DNA of 64,000 nucleotides, taken from NCBI RefSeq assembly GCF_019668485.1, contig NZ_AP024619.1, positions 2,659,757 to 2,723,756 of the forward strand, in the 5' to 3' direction. The stretch comes from Gelria sp. Kuro-4. Its GTDB lineage: Bacteria; Bacillota; DTU030; DUMP01. Positions 52,624 through 61,441 of the stretch are shown in pieces. The stretch's first letter is position 1, and each line of letters opens with the position of its first letter. A program made the translations under genes and the position numbers. The notes beneath the pieces are model-generated. The model was not told where the DNA came from and searched no databases. It saw only the letters and a list, made by a program, of their open reading frames with translations.

Positions 52624-52785
52624 TTAAGTGCCCACCTTTCGTGAAAGGTACCAGGTCCATTTCCCGTACCTCTGTGCCGACCGGGGCCGCAGGTATGGGC
52701 TCGAATGATGGAACCTTATGACTAATGTATTTCATATCCTGCTTCATGTATTACGTTCTGGTATTAATTGGTATATTCTCCTTCT

Positions 52786-52815
52786 ATATTAGAAATCCTC
52801 CTCTTTTTTGAACAA
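52786..52815 (-). promoter_or_regulatory. Possible sigma-A promoter of the larA-tctCBA operon
   Basis: Minus strand TTGTTC (52810-52815), 18-bp spacer, TAATAT (52786-52791). It gives a leader of about 150 nt before larA. The region is AT-rich compared with its surroundings and holds a repeated GGTAT (GGTATTAATTGGTAT, 52770-52784). Confidence 0.4.
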
Positions 52816-52816
52816 A

Positions 52817-52841
52817 GTGGTTGATTGCGCAACTCAACCAC
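52817..52841. repeat. 25-bp near-perfect palindrome between the two carboxylate operons
   Basis: Arms GTGGTTGA and TCAACCAC (8 bp, perfect) flank a centre TTGCGCAAC that is itself nearly palindromic. It lies just after the M29-gene terminator and directly upstream of the possible larA -35. It could be an operator for larA or a second terminator hairpin; TTTGTT follows on the minus strand. Confidence 0.65.
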
Positions 52842-52853
52842 GGGACAAATCAA

Positions 52854-52881
52854 GGGCCGGGAACCGCCTCGGTCCCGGCCC
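52854..52881 (-). terminator. Intrinsic terminator of the GntR-Tct-M29 operon
   Basis: Stem GGGCCGGGA with TCCCGGCCC (52854-52862, 52873-52881), 10-nt loop, followed on the minus strand by TTGATTTGT. It lies 16 bp after the M29-like gene. Confidence 0.82.
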
Positions 52882-52896
52882 ACCTTTTGGCCTTCG

Positions 52897-53856
52897 CTAA
52901 AGAATCAACCTGCCGCGGTCAATAACCAGCTTCCCATCCACCCACAGGCTGGGCGCGGCGAGAACCCCGTCCAGGTGGCTCGCGCTTTCGTTTTGCCCCG
53001 CCAGGGTGAGGTTGTCGCCCAGGGCGAGGTGGATGCTGCCCAGGCGTTTTTTGTCCTCAGAGACGGTGGTGCCGTGGCGGGCGCAGGGATTCGTACCAAC
53101 GGCAAACTCCCCGAGAATCCAGGAATTGGCGTCGCCGCGGACCTTCAGGATTGCCTCCAGGCGCCGGGCCTCATCGCCTCCTTTTACTTCCACCACCCGC
53201 CCGCGCTCAAAGCGCCAGGCAACCGGCTCCTTGAGCATGCCGATCTGATGCAGCGAGGAGTCCACCACCACCGTCCCGTCGGCCGTGCCCTCCACCGGGG
53301 CCATGGCGGCCTCCCCGTCGGGGAAGCAGGCGATGGTACCGGGGCGGAAGACGCCGGAGAGCTCAAAGCAGGGCCGGCCGGCGATGGAAAAGGTGATGTC
53401 CGTCCCCCGGTCGCTGGTGATGCGGACCTCTGAGCCGGCGGTCAGGAGCGCCGCCACCTCCCGCGTGATGCGCCCCACCTCGGCATAGTCGGCCGTGGCG
53501 GCGCCGCCGGTGAGCGTGGCCACGCTGATCTCCGGCATGCCGATGTACTTGCAGCCCTTTTTCAGCGCCGTGCGCACTGCAGTGGTGTGCGCAAAACCCG
53601 TCGAGGTGGCGAAGAGCATGAGCTCAGCACCGAGGATCCCCCAGCTGATCACCTGGGTCGGCTCCAGGCCGTGCACCGGCCGGCGTACCATCACCGTTAT
53701 CGTCGGCTCCAGCCCCAGCTCATAGGCCGCTGCGGCCAGGGCTTGCGCCACCTCCGGCTCCACGCCGGTGTCGGTGATGACCACCGCTTCCCTTACGCCC
53801 TCCTTGTTCAGTTCCACCGGGATGCGCGCATAGCGCTGCAGGGTGAAGTCGTGCAT
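52897..53856 (-). CDS. M29-like metalloenzyme (aminopeptidase / 2,5-dihydroxypyridine dioxygenase fold)
   Basis: 319 residues, close in length to the M29 and NicX family. Probable metal ligands are all visible in order: Glu in ILGEFAVGTNP, His in KRLGSIHLALGDN, and His-x-Asp in SASHLDGVL. A conserved Glu and basic residues lie before them (CFELSGVFRPG). The family holds both aminopeptidases and a ring-cleaving dioxygenase, so chemistry cannot be fixed. It is the last gene after TctCBA, a ferredoxin fusion and an unknown protein; hydrolysis of an imported amide or lactam is one possibility. Confidence 0.82.
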   Translation of the reverse strand: MHDFTLQRYARIPVELNKEGVREAVVITDTGVEPEVAQALAAAAYELGLEPTITVMVRRPVHGLEPTQVISWGILGAELMLFATSTGFAHTTAVRTALKKGCKYIGMPEISVATLTGGAATADYAEVGRITREVAALLTAGSEVRITSDRGTDITFSIAGRPCFELSGVFRPGTIACFPDGEAAMAPVEGTADGTVVVDSSLHQIGMLKEPVAWRFERGRVVEVKGGDEARRLEAILKVRGDANSWILGEFAVGTNPCARHGTTVSEDKKRLGSIHLALGDNLTLAGQNESASHLDGVLAAPSLWVDGKLVIDRGRLIL

Positions 53857-53877
53857 CTTTTTCCCTCCCCGTGCTCT

Positions 53878-54537
53878 TCAGCGGCCGGCGGCCCCCGCCT
53901 GTTTCTCTTGTGCCAGGTAATGGTTGATGATCTCCTCCGCCCGGTCCACGTTGACAATCCCGCAGGTGCAGGGGCGGGCCAGCTCCTCGGCCGCCTGCCG
54001 CGCCGTCTTGCGGCCCTTCTTCACCAGCTCGAGCTGTTTTTCCACCAGGGATTGCGCCATCATCCCGTGGCCGCACATGGTCACGATCTCCATTACAGTT
54101 TCCACAGGCAGCCGTTCCGTCCGCCCCCAGACCCCCAGCGACAGGTTGATGGAATGCGGCTTACAACCCAACTCCTGTGCCATCTTCAGGACCTCGTCCG
54201 TCAGGCCGCTCACCGTTACGGAGATGCCGTAGTCCCGTTCCTTGACCTTTTTCAGCACCTGCAGTACCTTTTCCCGGCTGGAGAAGCAGCAGCGCACCCG
54301 CGGCACCTTGGCCTTGTACAGGTTGTCGCGGATATCCTGGATGGTAGAGCCGTCGTAAATATTGCGTACCTCATACGAGCCGATGTTGGTGGGCCCGGCC
54401 TCCGCTATGATGTCAATGATCTCCCGCAGCTTTTCGTGGGAACCCTCGTGGTTGATGCGCGCGGCTGGAGTAAAAAGGAGTACATAATCCTTCTTTAAGG
54501 ACTCAATGCTGCCGCGGCGGTGTAAAGAGTGCGTCAC
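53878..54537 (-). CDS. Conserved-looking protein of unknown function with C-terminal Cys pair
   Basis: 219 residues, soluble, not recognised. The start is GTG 54535-54537 with GGAGG 7 nt upstream. Features: a C-terminal PCTCGIVNVDRAEEIINH segment (Cys-x-Cys), a preceding EIVTMCGHGMMAQSLVEKQ helix, a CC pair at about 83-84 (RVRCCFSSREK) and a middle alpha/beta region resembling small-molecule-binding folds (DYGISVTVSGLTDEVLKMAQELG). It fits tightly between the ferredoxin fusion (2 bp) and the M29-like gene (21 bp), so it probably works with both. No function is claimed. Confidence 0.8.
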   Translation of the reverse strand: MTHSLHRRGSIESLKKDYVLLFTPAARINHEGSHEKLREIIDIIAEAGPTNIGSYEVRNIYDGSTIQDIRDNLYKAKVPRVRCCFSSREKVLQVLKKVKERDYGISVTVSGLTDEVLKMAQELGCKPHSINLSLGVWGRTERLPVETVMEIVTMCGHGMMAQSLVEKQLELVKKGRKTARQAAEELARPCTCGIVNVDRAEEIINHYLAQEKQAGAAGR

Positions 54538-54539
54538 GT

Positions 54540-55265
54540 TTATTCCTCCCTCAGCGGGCGACCCAGGCCCAGGTTGATCTTGGAGTTCGGCCGGTAGTGG
54601 ATGCCCAGCTCCTGCAGCACCGGCAGGACGGGGATGCTCCCGTCTTCGGCGAAACGGGTGATCAGGTCCAGGGAAAAGACGGTATCCACCTCCTGCGCCA
54701 GGTCCTTGATGGTGAGGAGCAGCTCCTTCAGCCGGTCGGCGGGGGCGGCGAACTCCACGATGCAGGATATCACCCGCTCGTTGCGCACCCAGTCCTGCAG
54801 GGTACCTTGGGCCGGGTCCGCCAGGAGGTGGGAAAGGGGGTTGTTCTCCTCCAGGTGAATGCCCAGGCGCGCCAGGCGCATGGTCACCTTCTCCACATCG
54901 GTCATCCGGGCGCCCAGAACCGGCCGCCCCATCTCGATGGCGATGCCGACCTCGCCGCGCTTCACCCGGGCCGTCACGTCGTTGGTCTTGACTTCCTCAG
55001 TGCCCCGGCCGGGAAGGAGCGTCTCTTTATGGGTGGCCATGGCATCGGAGAAGAACTTGCGCACCGAACGCGGCCTCTCGTACACCTCCGCCGGTTCCTC
55101 CAGAGCCCCAGAGGGGCAGCCGGCCATCCGCAGGCAGGTGCCGCACTCGGCACACAGGTCCTGGTCGATGTACACCCGGTCCGGTTCCTCCACTCGAATC
55201 GCCCCCACCGGGCAGTAAGGGACGCACCGGCGGCAGGCTGTACAGAGGTCTTCACGAATCTGCAT
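54540..55265 (-). CDS. Ferredoxin-domain protein with ACT-like C-terminal region
   Basis: 241 residues. Residues 1-55 hold two 4Fe-4S motifs: CTACRRCVPYCP, and CAECGTCLRMAGCP, which has one extra residue before the last Cys. Residues 75-241 are not a known redox domain. They contain LPGRGTEEVKTNDVTARV, VGIAIEMGRPVLGARM and a predicted beta-alpha-beta-beta segment (RVISCIVEFAAPADRLKELL) that looks ACT-like. It probably passes electrons and senses or binds a ligand. It is the fourth gene of the GntR-tctCBA operon. Confidence 0.85.
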   Translation of the reverse strand: MQIREDLCTACRRCVPYCPVGAIRVEEPDRVYIDQDLCAECGTCLRMAGCPSGALEEPAEVYERPRSVRKFFSDAMATHKETLLPGRGTEEVKTNDVTARVKRGEVGIAIEMGRPVLGARMTDVEKVTMRLARLGIHLEENNPLSHLLADPAQGTLQDWVRNERVISCIVEFAAPADRLKELLLTIKDLAQEVDTVFSLDLITRFAEDGSIPVLPVLQELGIHYRPNSKINLGLGRPLREE

Positions 55266-55289
55266 GGACTGACCACTCCTTCTGCGTGC

Positions 55290-56795
55290 CTATTCTTGGA
55301 GAGCCGGTTTGGCCCTGAGTACGCTGCGCAGCACCGGCACCAGCACCGCCGCCGCAGAGATCAGAAGGATCAGCAGCGAGAGCGGCCGGGTGACAAAGAT
55401 GGCCATACTGCCGTGGGACAAAAGCAGCGACTGCCGCAGTGAATTCTCCATCATGTTGCCCAACACCAGGGCCAGCACCAGCGGCGCCGCCGGGTACTCC
55501 AGTCTTTTCATCGCGTACCCGATGGCACCGAAGGCCACCGTAATACCCACATCAAAGAGGCTGTTGTTCAGGCCGAACGAACCGGCCAGGATGAAAGCGA
55601 TCACCCAGGCCACCAGGGTGTGGTTGGGAATGTCCAGCACCTTGACAAAGAGCGGGATAAACAGGAGGAGCAGCAGCATCAGCATGACATTGCCGACGTA
55701 CATAGAGGAAATCAAACCCCAGACAAATTCGGGGGCACGCTCGAAGATGAGCGGGCCGGGCCGCAGGTTGTACATCATAAGTGCGCCCATGAGCACGGCC
55801 GTGGTGGCCGAACCCGGCACTCCAAGAGCCAAGAGCGGTACGAACGCACCGACCGAAGCTGAATTGTTGGCCGCTTCCGGCGCCGCCACGCCTTCGATGG
55901 CCCCCTCGCCGAACCGCTCCGGGTGCCGCGAGGTGCGTTTGGCGGTGGAGTAGGAAATGAAAGAAGCGATGGTACCACCCGCTCCCGGCAGCATGCCGAT
56001 GAAAAAGCCGATGCCGGTGCTGCGCAGGATGTGCGGCCAGGACACCCGCCAGTCCTCTTTGTTGGGAAGAAGGTTGCGGAAACTCAGTTTCACCTCGGCG
56101 CGCTTCAGCTGCTGCATTTCGCCGGCAGCCAGGTTAATGAGTTCAGCGATACCGAAAAGCCCCAGCGCCACGGTGATGAACTCGACGCCGCTGTAGAGCT
56201 CCATCCGGCCGAAGCAGAAGCGCGGCAGGCCGGTTACGAGGTCTGTCCCCACGCAGGAGAGGGCCAACCCCACCAGCATGGAAGCCATGCCCTTGAAGGG
56301 GGACCGCCCTGTAAGCCCTGAAACGGTGGACAGTCCCATCACCATCAAGGCAAAGTATTCGGGCGGCCCGAACCAGAGCGTGGCCTGCGCCAAGGCCGGT
56401 GCCAGGAAGGTGAAGACGATCACAGAAACGGTGCCGCCGATGAAGGAAGCGAAAGACGCCATCCCCAGAGCCGGGCCGGCCCGACCCTTTTGCGCCAGGG
56501 GGTAGCCGTCCATGCAGGTCATCACCGCCGCGGCGTCACCCGGCGTGTTGATGAGAATCGAGGCGATGGCGCCGCCGTACATGGCGCCGTAGTAAATCCC
56601 GGCCAGCATGACGATAGCCGTTACGGGGTTCATGCCAAAAGTGATGGGTAAGAGCACGGCCACGCCGGTGGAGGGTCCTAAGCCGGGGAGAGCGCCGATG
56701 ATGGTGCCGGCCACCACACCCACCAGACACGCCAGGAGGTTCGGGGGCTGGGTGGCGACGGCAAAGCCCTTCAGCAGCAGTGCAATTGTCTCCAT
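55290..56795 (-). CDS. tctA: Tripartite tricarboxylate transporter permease TctA, copy 2
   Basis: 501 residues from the ATG at 56793-56795, with AAGGAGG 9 nt upstream. Motifs parallel copy 1: GALPGLGPSTGVAVLLPITFGM cut after [46 protein letters not shown] and GVAAPEAANNSASVGAFVPL. The differences from copy 1 point to a different substrate. It lies 14 bp after tctB copy 2. Confidence 0.93.
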   Translation of the reverse strand: METIALLLKGFAVATQPPNLLACLVGVVAGTIIGALPGLGPSTGVAVLLPITFGMNPVTAIVMLAGIYYGAMYGGAIASILINTPGDAAAVMTCMDGYPLAQKGRAGPALGMASFASFIGGTVSVIVFTFLAPALAQATLWFGPPEYFALMVMGLSTVSGLTGRSPFKGMASMLVGLALSCVGTDLVTGLPRFCFGRMELYSGVEFITVALGLFGIAELINLAAGEMQQLKRAEVKLSFRNLLPNKEDWRVSWPHILRSTGIGFFIGMLPGAGGTIASFISYSTAKRTSRHPERFGEGAIEGVAAPEAANNSASVGAFVPLLALGVPGSATTAVLMGALMMYNLRPGPLIFERAPEFVWGLISSMYVGNVMLMLLLLLFIPLFVKVLDIPNHTLVAWVIAFILAGSFGLNNSLFDVGITVAFGAIGYAMKRLEYPAAPLVLALVLGNMMENSLRQSLLLSHGSMAIFVTRPLSLLILLISAAAVLVPVLRSVLRAKPALQE

Positions 56796-56808
56796 GCCGC
56801 CCGCCTCC

Positions 56809-57249
56809 TTAAATCCCCAGCAGCCCGGTCGGGAAAGACACCATAAGGAACCGCACAAACAAGAAGTAGAAGCACACACCCACCGCCACGGTGGTAAGCG
56901 CCGTCTGCTTCCAAGAACCGCCCAGGTAGCGGATGATGAAGCCGGCCAGGAAGGTCAAGCTGAGGAGCAGCCCGAGAACATAACTCAGCACGATGGTCAC
57001 GGCGCCCACAACCGTCAGGACAGCCAGCACCTTGAGCGCCCGTGGCGAGAATACCGCTGTGCCGGGCAGGCTCCTGCTCTCCCAGAGAATGCCCAGGCTG
57101 AAGACACCCAAAAAGACGCTGATCCAAAACGGGGTAAAGCCCGGTCCCGGCACGTTCTTCTCCATATAACCCAGACTTAATGCAGTGAGGCCGATGTAAA
57201 GAGCCAACACGAGAAGTACCAGCGCGGAGATCTGGTTTGCGCGTTTCAT
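56809..57249 (-). CDS. tctB: Tripartite tricarboxylate transporter small subunit TctB, copy 2
   Basis: 146 residues with four membrane helices (ISALVLLVLALYIGLTAL; FTPFWISVFLGVFSLGILW; VLAVLTVVGAVTIVLSYVLG; VAVGVCFYFLFVRFL). PGPGFTPFWISVFLG matches the TctB pattern. Partner of the tctC and tctA genes on each side. Confidence 0.88.
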   Translation of the reverse strand: MKRANQISALVLLVLALYIGLTALSLGYMEKNVPGPGFTPFWISVFLGVFSLGILWESRSLPGTAVFSPRALKVLAVLTVVGAVTIVLSYVLGLLLSLTFLAGFIIRYLGGSWKQTALTTVAVGVCFYFLFVRFLMVSFPTGLLGI

Positions 57250-57315
57250 CTATCTTTCCCCCTTGCCACCTGCCGGAGAGGGACCGCCGTCCCTCCCCGA
57301 CAGGTGCCCCGCTTG

Positions 57316-58314
57316 CTATTTCAGCAGGCCAAGCTCTTTGAAGATATTGGTGTAAAGCTCGTTCTGTTTTACGATGGCGTCGCCGAACTCCTTGGCCGGC
57401 AGGTAGCGGGATGTTACCATGTTGGGCTCAATGTAATCTTTCTGCCACGTCTGGCTCTCGCTCAGCTTCTTGAAGGCCTCCTCGAGCACCTTCAGCGCCT
57501 CTTCGGGAATATTCTTCGGCGCGACGATGCCCCGGAACTGGTGGAAGACAACGGTGTCGAAGCCGAGCTCCTTAAAGGTAGGAACATCGGGGAGTTTGGC
57601 CAGACGCTGGTCGCTCGTAACCGCCAGCGGGCGGGCCTTCTTGGCCTCGAGCTGGCTCAGGGCCTCACCCGGGTTGGCCCAGCACAGCTGCACGTGACCG
57701 CCGAGAAGCGATGTCATGGCGTCGCCGCCGCCTTCAAAGGGAACGTAGTTGAACTTCACCCCGGCCTGTTTCTCCAGGAGGCCGGTGCAAACCCGGTCGT
57801 CCGACAGGCCGCTGGCTCCGCTCACCGCCAAGCCCTCGGGTTTCGCTTTGGCCGCCGTGAGCATGTCATCCAGGGTTTTGTAGGGCGAGTCCTCTTTAAC
57901 CATAAGTAAGAAGGGATCCATGGCCAGGGCCGATATGGCCGTGAAGTCCTTGTAGCTCACCGGCGAATTGCCGGCCAGCGGCGTGGTCCAGAAGCTGGAG
58001 CTTACCGTGCTGATGATGTAGGGGTCGCCGATCTTGCCGGCCACATAGCTCCAACCGATGGAGCCGCTGCCGCCCGGCTTATTCTCTACCACCAGGGGCT
58101 GCGGCAGGAGCTGTTCTTTCTGCATCACGTTGGCGATCGCCCGAGCCATGATATCGCTGCCGCCGCCCGCCGACATAGGTACCAGGAAGGTGATAGGCTT
58201 TTCGGGATACTTGGGCGCCGCCGGTTTCTCCCCCGCCGGCGCAGCCGGCTTACTGCAGCCGGCAAGACCGATGCTGAGCACCACCACGAGCAGAAGCACC
58301 GAGGCTTTTTTCAT
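57316..58314 (-). CDS. tctC: Tripartite tricarboxylate transporter substrate-binding lipoprotein TctC, copy 2
   Basis: 332 residues from the ATG at 58312-58314 with GGGAGGG upstream; longer readings lack a signal peptide. Lipobox LAGC at about residue 20 (SIGLAGCSKP), then the TctC domain (YPEKPITFLVPMSAGGGSDIMARAI; VENKPGGSGSIGWSYVAG; FRGIVAPKNIPEEALKVLEEA). It is the first gene after gntR and has its own -10 element. Confidence 0.94.
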   Translation of the reverse strand: MKKASVLLLVVVLSIGLAGCSKPAAPAGEKPAAPKYPEKPITFLVPMSAGGGSDIMARAIANVMQKEQLLPQPLVVENKPGGSGSIGWSYVAGKIGDPYIISTVSSSFWTTPLAGNSPVSYKDFTAISALAMDPFLLMVKEDSPYKTLDDMLTAAKAKPEGLAVSGASGLSDDRVCTGLLEKQAGVKFNYVPFEGGGDAMTSLLGGHVQLCWANPGEALSQLEAKKARPLAVTSDQRLAKLPDVPTFKELGFDTVVFHQFRGIVAPKNIPEEALKVLEEAFKKLSESQTWQKDYIEPNMVTSRYLPAKEFGDAIVKQNELYTNIFKELGLLK

Positions 58315-58419
58315 CCGAGCTACCCTCCCTCTTCCTTGCACGTGCCGCTCTCGGTTCTTTCCCCAACCCCACGACGTCCCCTTGACGTTCTTCCCAACTT
58401 CTCCCGCCGGCACCACCTC

Positions 58420-58434
58420 CTTGGCTACATTATA
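58420..58434 (-). promoter_or_regulatory. -10 element of tctC with bases shared with the gntR-kor promoter
   Basis: Minus strand TATAATGTAGCCAAG; the -10 TATAAT is at 58429-58434 without a good -35. At the gntR-kor promoter the sequence is TACAATGTAGCCGAG (43244-43258). The 13/15 identity spanning the likely start site suggests one regulator controls both operons. Confidence 0.6.
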
Positions 58435-58487
58435 TTTTTATCCGGCAATGTTGAAGTGCGCCCACATACCCGTACTCCCGGCTCAGG

Positions 58488-59210
58488 TCAGTGTGCCATG
58501 GAAGAGGGGGACGCTCCAGCCTCAGCCATCGGCAGCGCTTCCTGCTCCCGGGCGCGCAAAACACGCAGGAGACGCTTTTCACCCGCACTCAGGTGCTGAA
58601 GTATCTTCCGACCGGCCTCTTCGGCATCACGTCTCCGCAGCGCTTCGACGATGTCCAGGTGTTCCCGGGTAACCTGGCGTATCACCTCGCAGCGCAGCGG
58701 ATCCTCGCTTCCCTCTACGTAGTGGCGGATGCGGATGGAGTGCAGGTTTACCCGCTCCAAGACCTCCCGAAGCAGCTTGTTGCTCAGGTGTTTGTAAAAG
58801 AGGGCGTGCACCTCGAAGGACACCTGCGAGTAAGCAGCAAAGTCCTGTGGGCGGCCCAGTACGTTTTGGAGTCCGGCAATGACGCCTAACAATTCCTCAA
58901 AGTTGCACTTTTCCACTGCCGCTTCCGCCAAGTGGGGCTCCAAGAGCTTACGCACCTCCCAGACATCGCGGATGTCGCTTTCCGTAATGGGAGCCACAAC
59001 GGCACCTTTGTTGGGAACAATCCGCACCAAACCCGCGCTCGCCAGCCGTGCCAGGGCCTCGCGCACGGGTGTATTGCTGACGCCGTATTCCGCCGCCAGT
59101 TTCTCGATCGGCAGTTCCTCGCCCGGGCGGTACTGATTGGCTAAGATGGCGTCCTTGATCGACTCAAACAGTTGCTCCCATAGTGTGGAGAAAATAAGTT
59201 TTTGCTTCAC
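58488..59210 (-). CDS. GntR-family (FadR/FCD) regulator of the second tct operon
   Basis: 240 residues from GTG 59208-59210 with GGAGGG 6 nt upstream. The winged helix (ESIKDAILANQYRPGEELP; EKLAAEYGVSNTPVREALARL) and FCD domain (YSQVSFEVHALFYKHLSN; TREHLDIVEALRRRDAEEAG) are closely similar to the GntR at 42544-43221, especially in the recognition helix. Both may therefore read the same kind of operator. An inverted repeat at its own promoter suggests autoregulation. Confidence 0.93.
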   Translation of the reverse strand: MKQKLIFSTLWEQLFESIKDAILANQYRPGEELPIEKLAAEYGVSNTPVREALARLASAGLVRIVPNKGAVVAPITESDIRDVWEVRKLLEPHLAEAAVEKCNFEELLGVIAGLQNVLGRPQDFAAYSQVSFEVHALFYKHLSNKLLREVLERVNLHSIRIRHYVEGSEDPLRCEVIRQVTREHLDIVEALRRRDAEEAGRKILQHLSAGEKRLLRVLRAREQEALPMAEAGASPSSMAH

Positions 59211-59225
59211 AATTCGCCCTCCGGT

Positions 59226-59245
59226 GTCATGTCTTTCTTTATGAC
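59226..59245. promoter_or_regulatory. Inverted repeat at the gntR start site, probable autoregulatory operator
   Basis: GTCAT and ATGAC arms separated by 10 bp (59226-59230, 59241-59245) sit directly downstream of the -10 element and before the GTG start, a repressing position. Confidence 0.55.
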
Positions 59246-59246
59246 T

Positions 59247-59275
59247 ATTATAATTTTGTTGCTGTTTTAAGTCAA
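59247..59275 (-). promoter_or_regulatory. Sigma-A promoter of the gntR-tctCBA operon
   Basis: Minus strand -35 TTGACT (59270-59275), 17-bp spacer, -10 TATAAT (59247-59252). Near-consensus and followed by the inverted repeat and the gntR start. Confidence 0.9.
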
Positions 59276-59345
59276 TGTATTTTACACACGGCATACTCCA
59301 ACGCTGTGACCCATTGTAACCGCAGCTGCGACCAGGAATAAACAC

Positions 59346-59372
59346 AAAAACCCGGCCCCTTGCGGGGTCGGG
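59346..59372 (-). terminator. Intrinsic terminator of groESL
   Basis: CCCGACCCC pairs with GGGGCCGGG (59364-59372 with 59351-59359, 4-nt loop, one G-U pair) and is followed by TTTTTGTG on the minus strand, 19 bp after groEL. Confidence 0.92.
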
Positions 59373-59390
59373 CTTTCGAACCTGGCTGGC

Positions 59391-61013
<1,623 letters not shown>

Positions 61014-61031
61014 GTAACTCGCCTCCCTTGC

Positions 61032-61319
61032 TTACTTTTCGACAACGGCCAGAACGTCGCTCTCGCGAAGAATCAGGTACTCCTCGCCGTCGAGCTTGAC
61101 CTCGGTCCCGCCGTACTTGGCGTAGATCACGCGGTCGCCCACCTTAACCTCGGGAGCCAGCCGCTGGCCATTATCCAGCACCCGGCCGGGGCCGACGGCA
61201 ATAACCTCGCCCTCCTGGGGCTTCTCCTTGGCCGTATCAGGTAGGACGATACCTCCCTTGGTCTTTTCCTCGGCGCTGATGGCCTTGACCACAATTCGGT
61301 CGCCGAGCGGTTTGAGCAT
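61032..61319 (-). CDS. groES: Co-chaperonin GroES
   Basis: 95 residues from the ATG at 61317-61319 with AAAGGAGG upstream. The family pattern is clear: [13 protein letters not shown], the mobile loop [19 protein letters not shown] and [22 protein letters not shown]. It caps the GroEL ring. It is the first gene of the operon. Confidence 0.98.
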   Translation of the reverse strand: MLKPLGDRIVVKAISAEEKTKGGIVLPDTAKEKPQEGEVIAVGPGRVLDNGQRLAPEVKVGDRVIYAKYGGTEVKLDGEEYLILRESDVLAVVEK

Positions 61320-61345
61320 ACTTCTTGGCCCTCCTTTCGTAACTT

Positions 61346-61372
61346 TTAGCACTCCTTAATGGAGAGTGCTAA
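61346..61372. promoter_or_regulatory. CIRCE element (HrcA operator)
   Basis: Perfect inverted repeat TTAGCACTC - 9 bp - GAGTGCTAA, identical to the CIRCE consensus. It lies between the groES -10 element and the ribosome site, where HrcA represses groESL in the absence of heat stress. Confidence 0.98.
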
Positions 61373-61384
61373 CAACCAAGACCT

Positions 61385-61413
61385 ATAATACACAATTTCC
61401 CCCAGGTAGTCAA
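61385..61413 (-). promoter_or_regulatory. Sigma-A promoter of groESL
   Basis: Minus strand -35 TTGACT (61408-61413), 17-bp spacer, -10 TATTAT (61385-61390). The predicted start is about 6 bp before the CIRCE element. Confidence 0.9.
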
Positions 61414-61441
61414 GAGTTCCAAGACGGCTGTTTCATCACCC

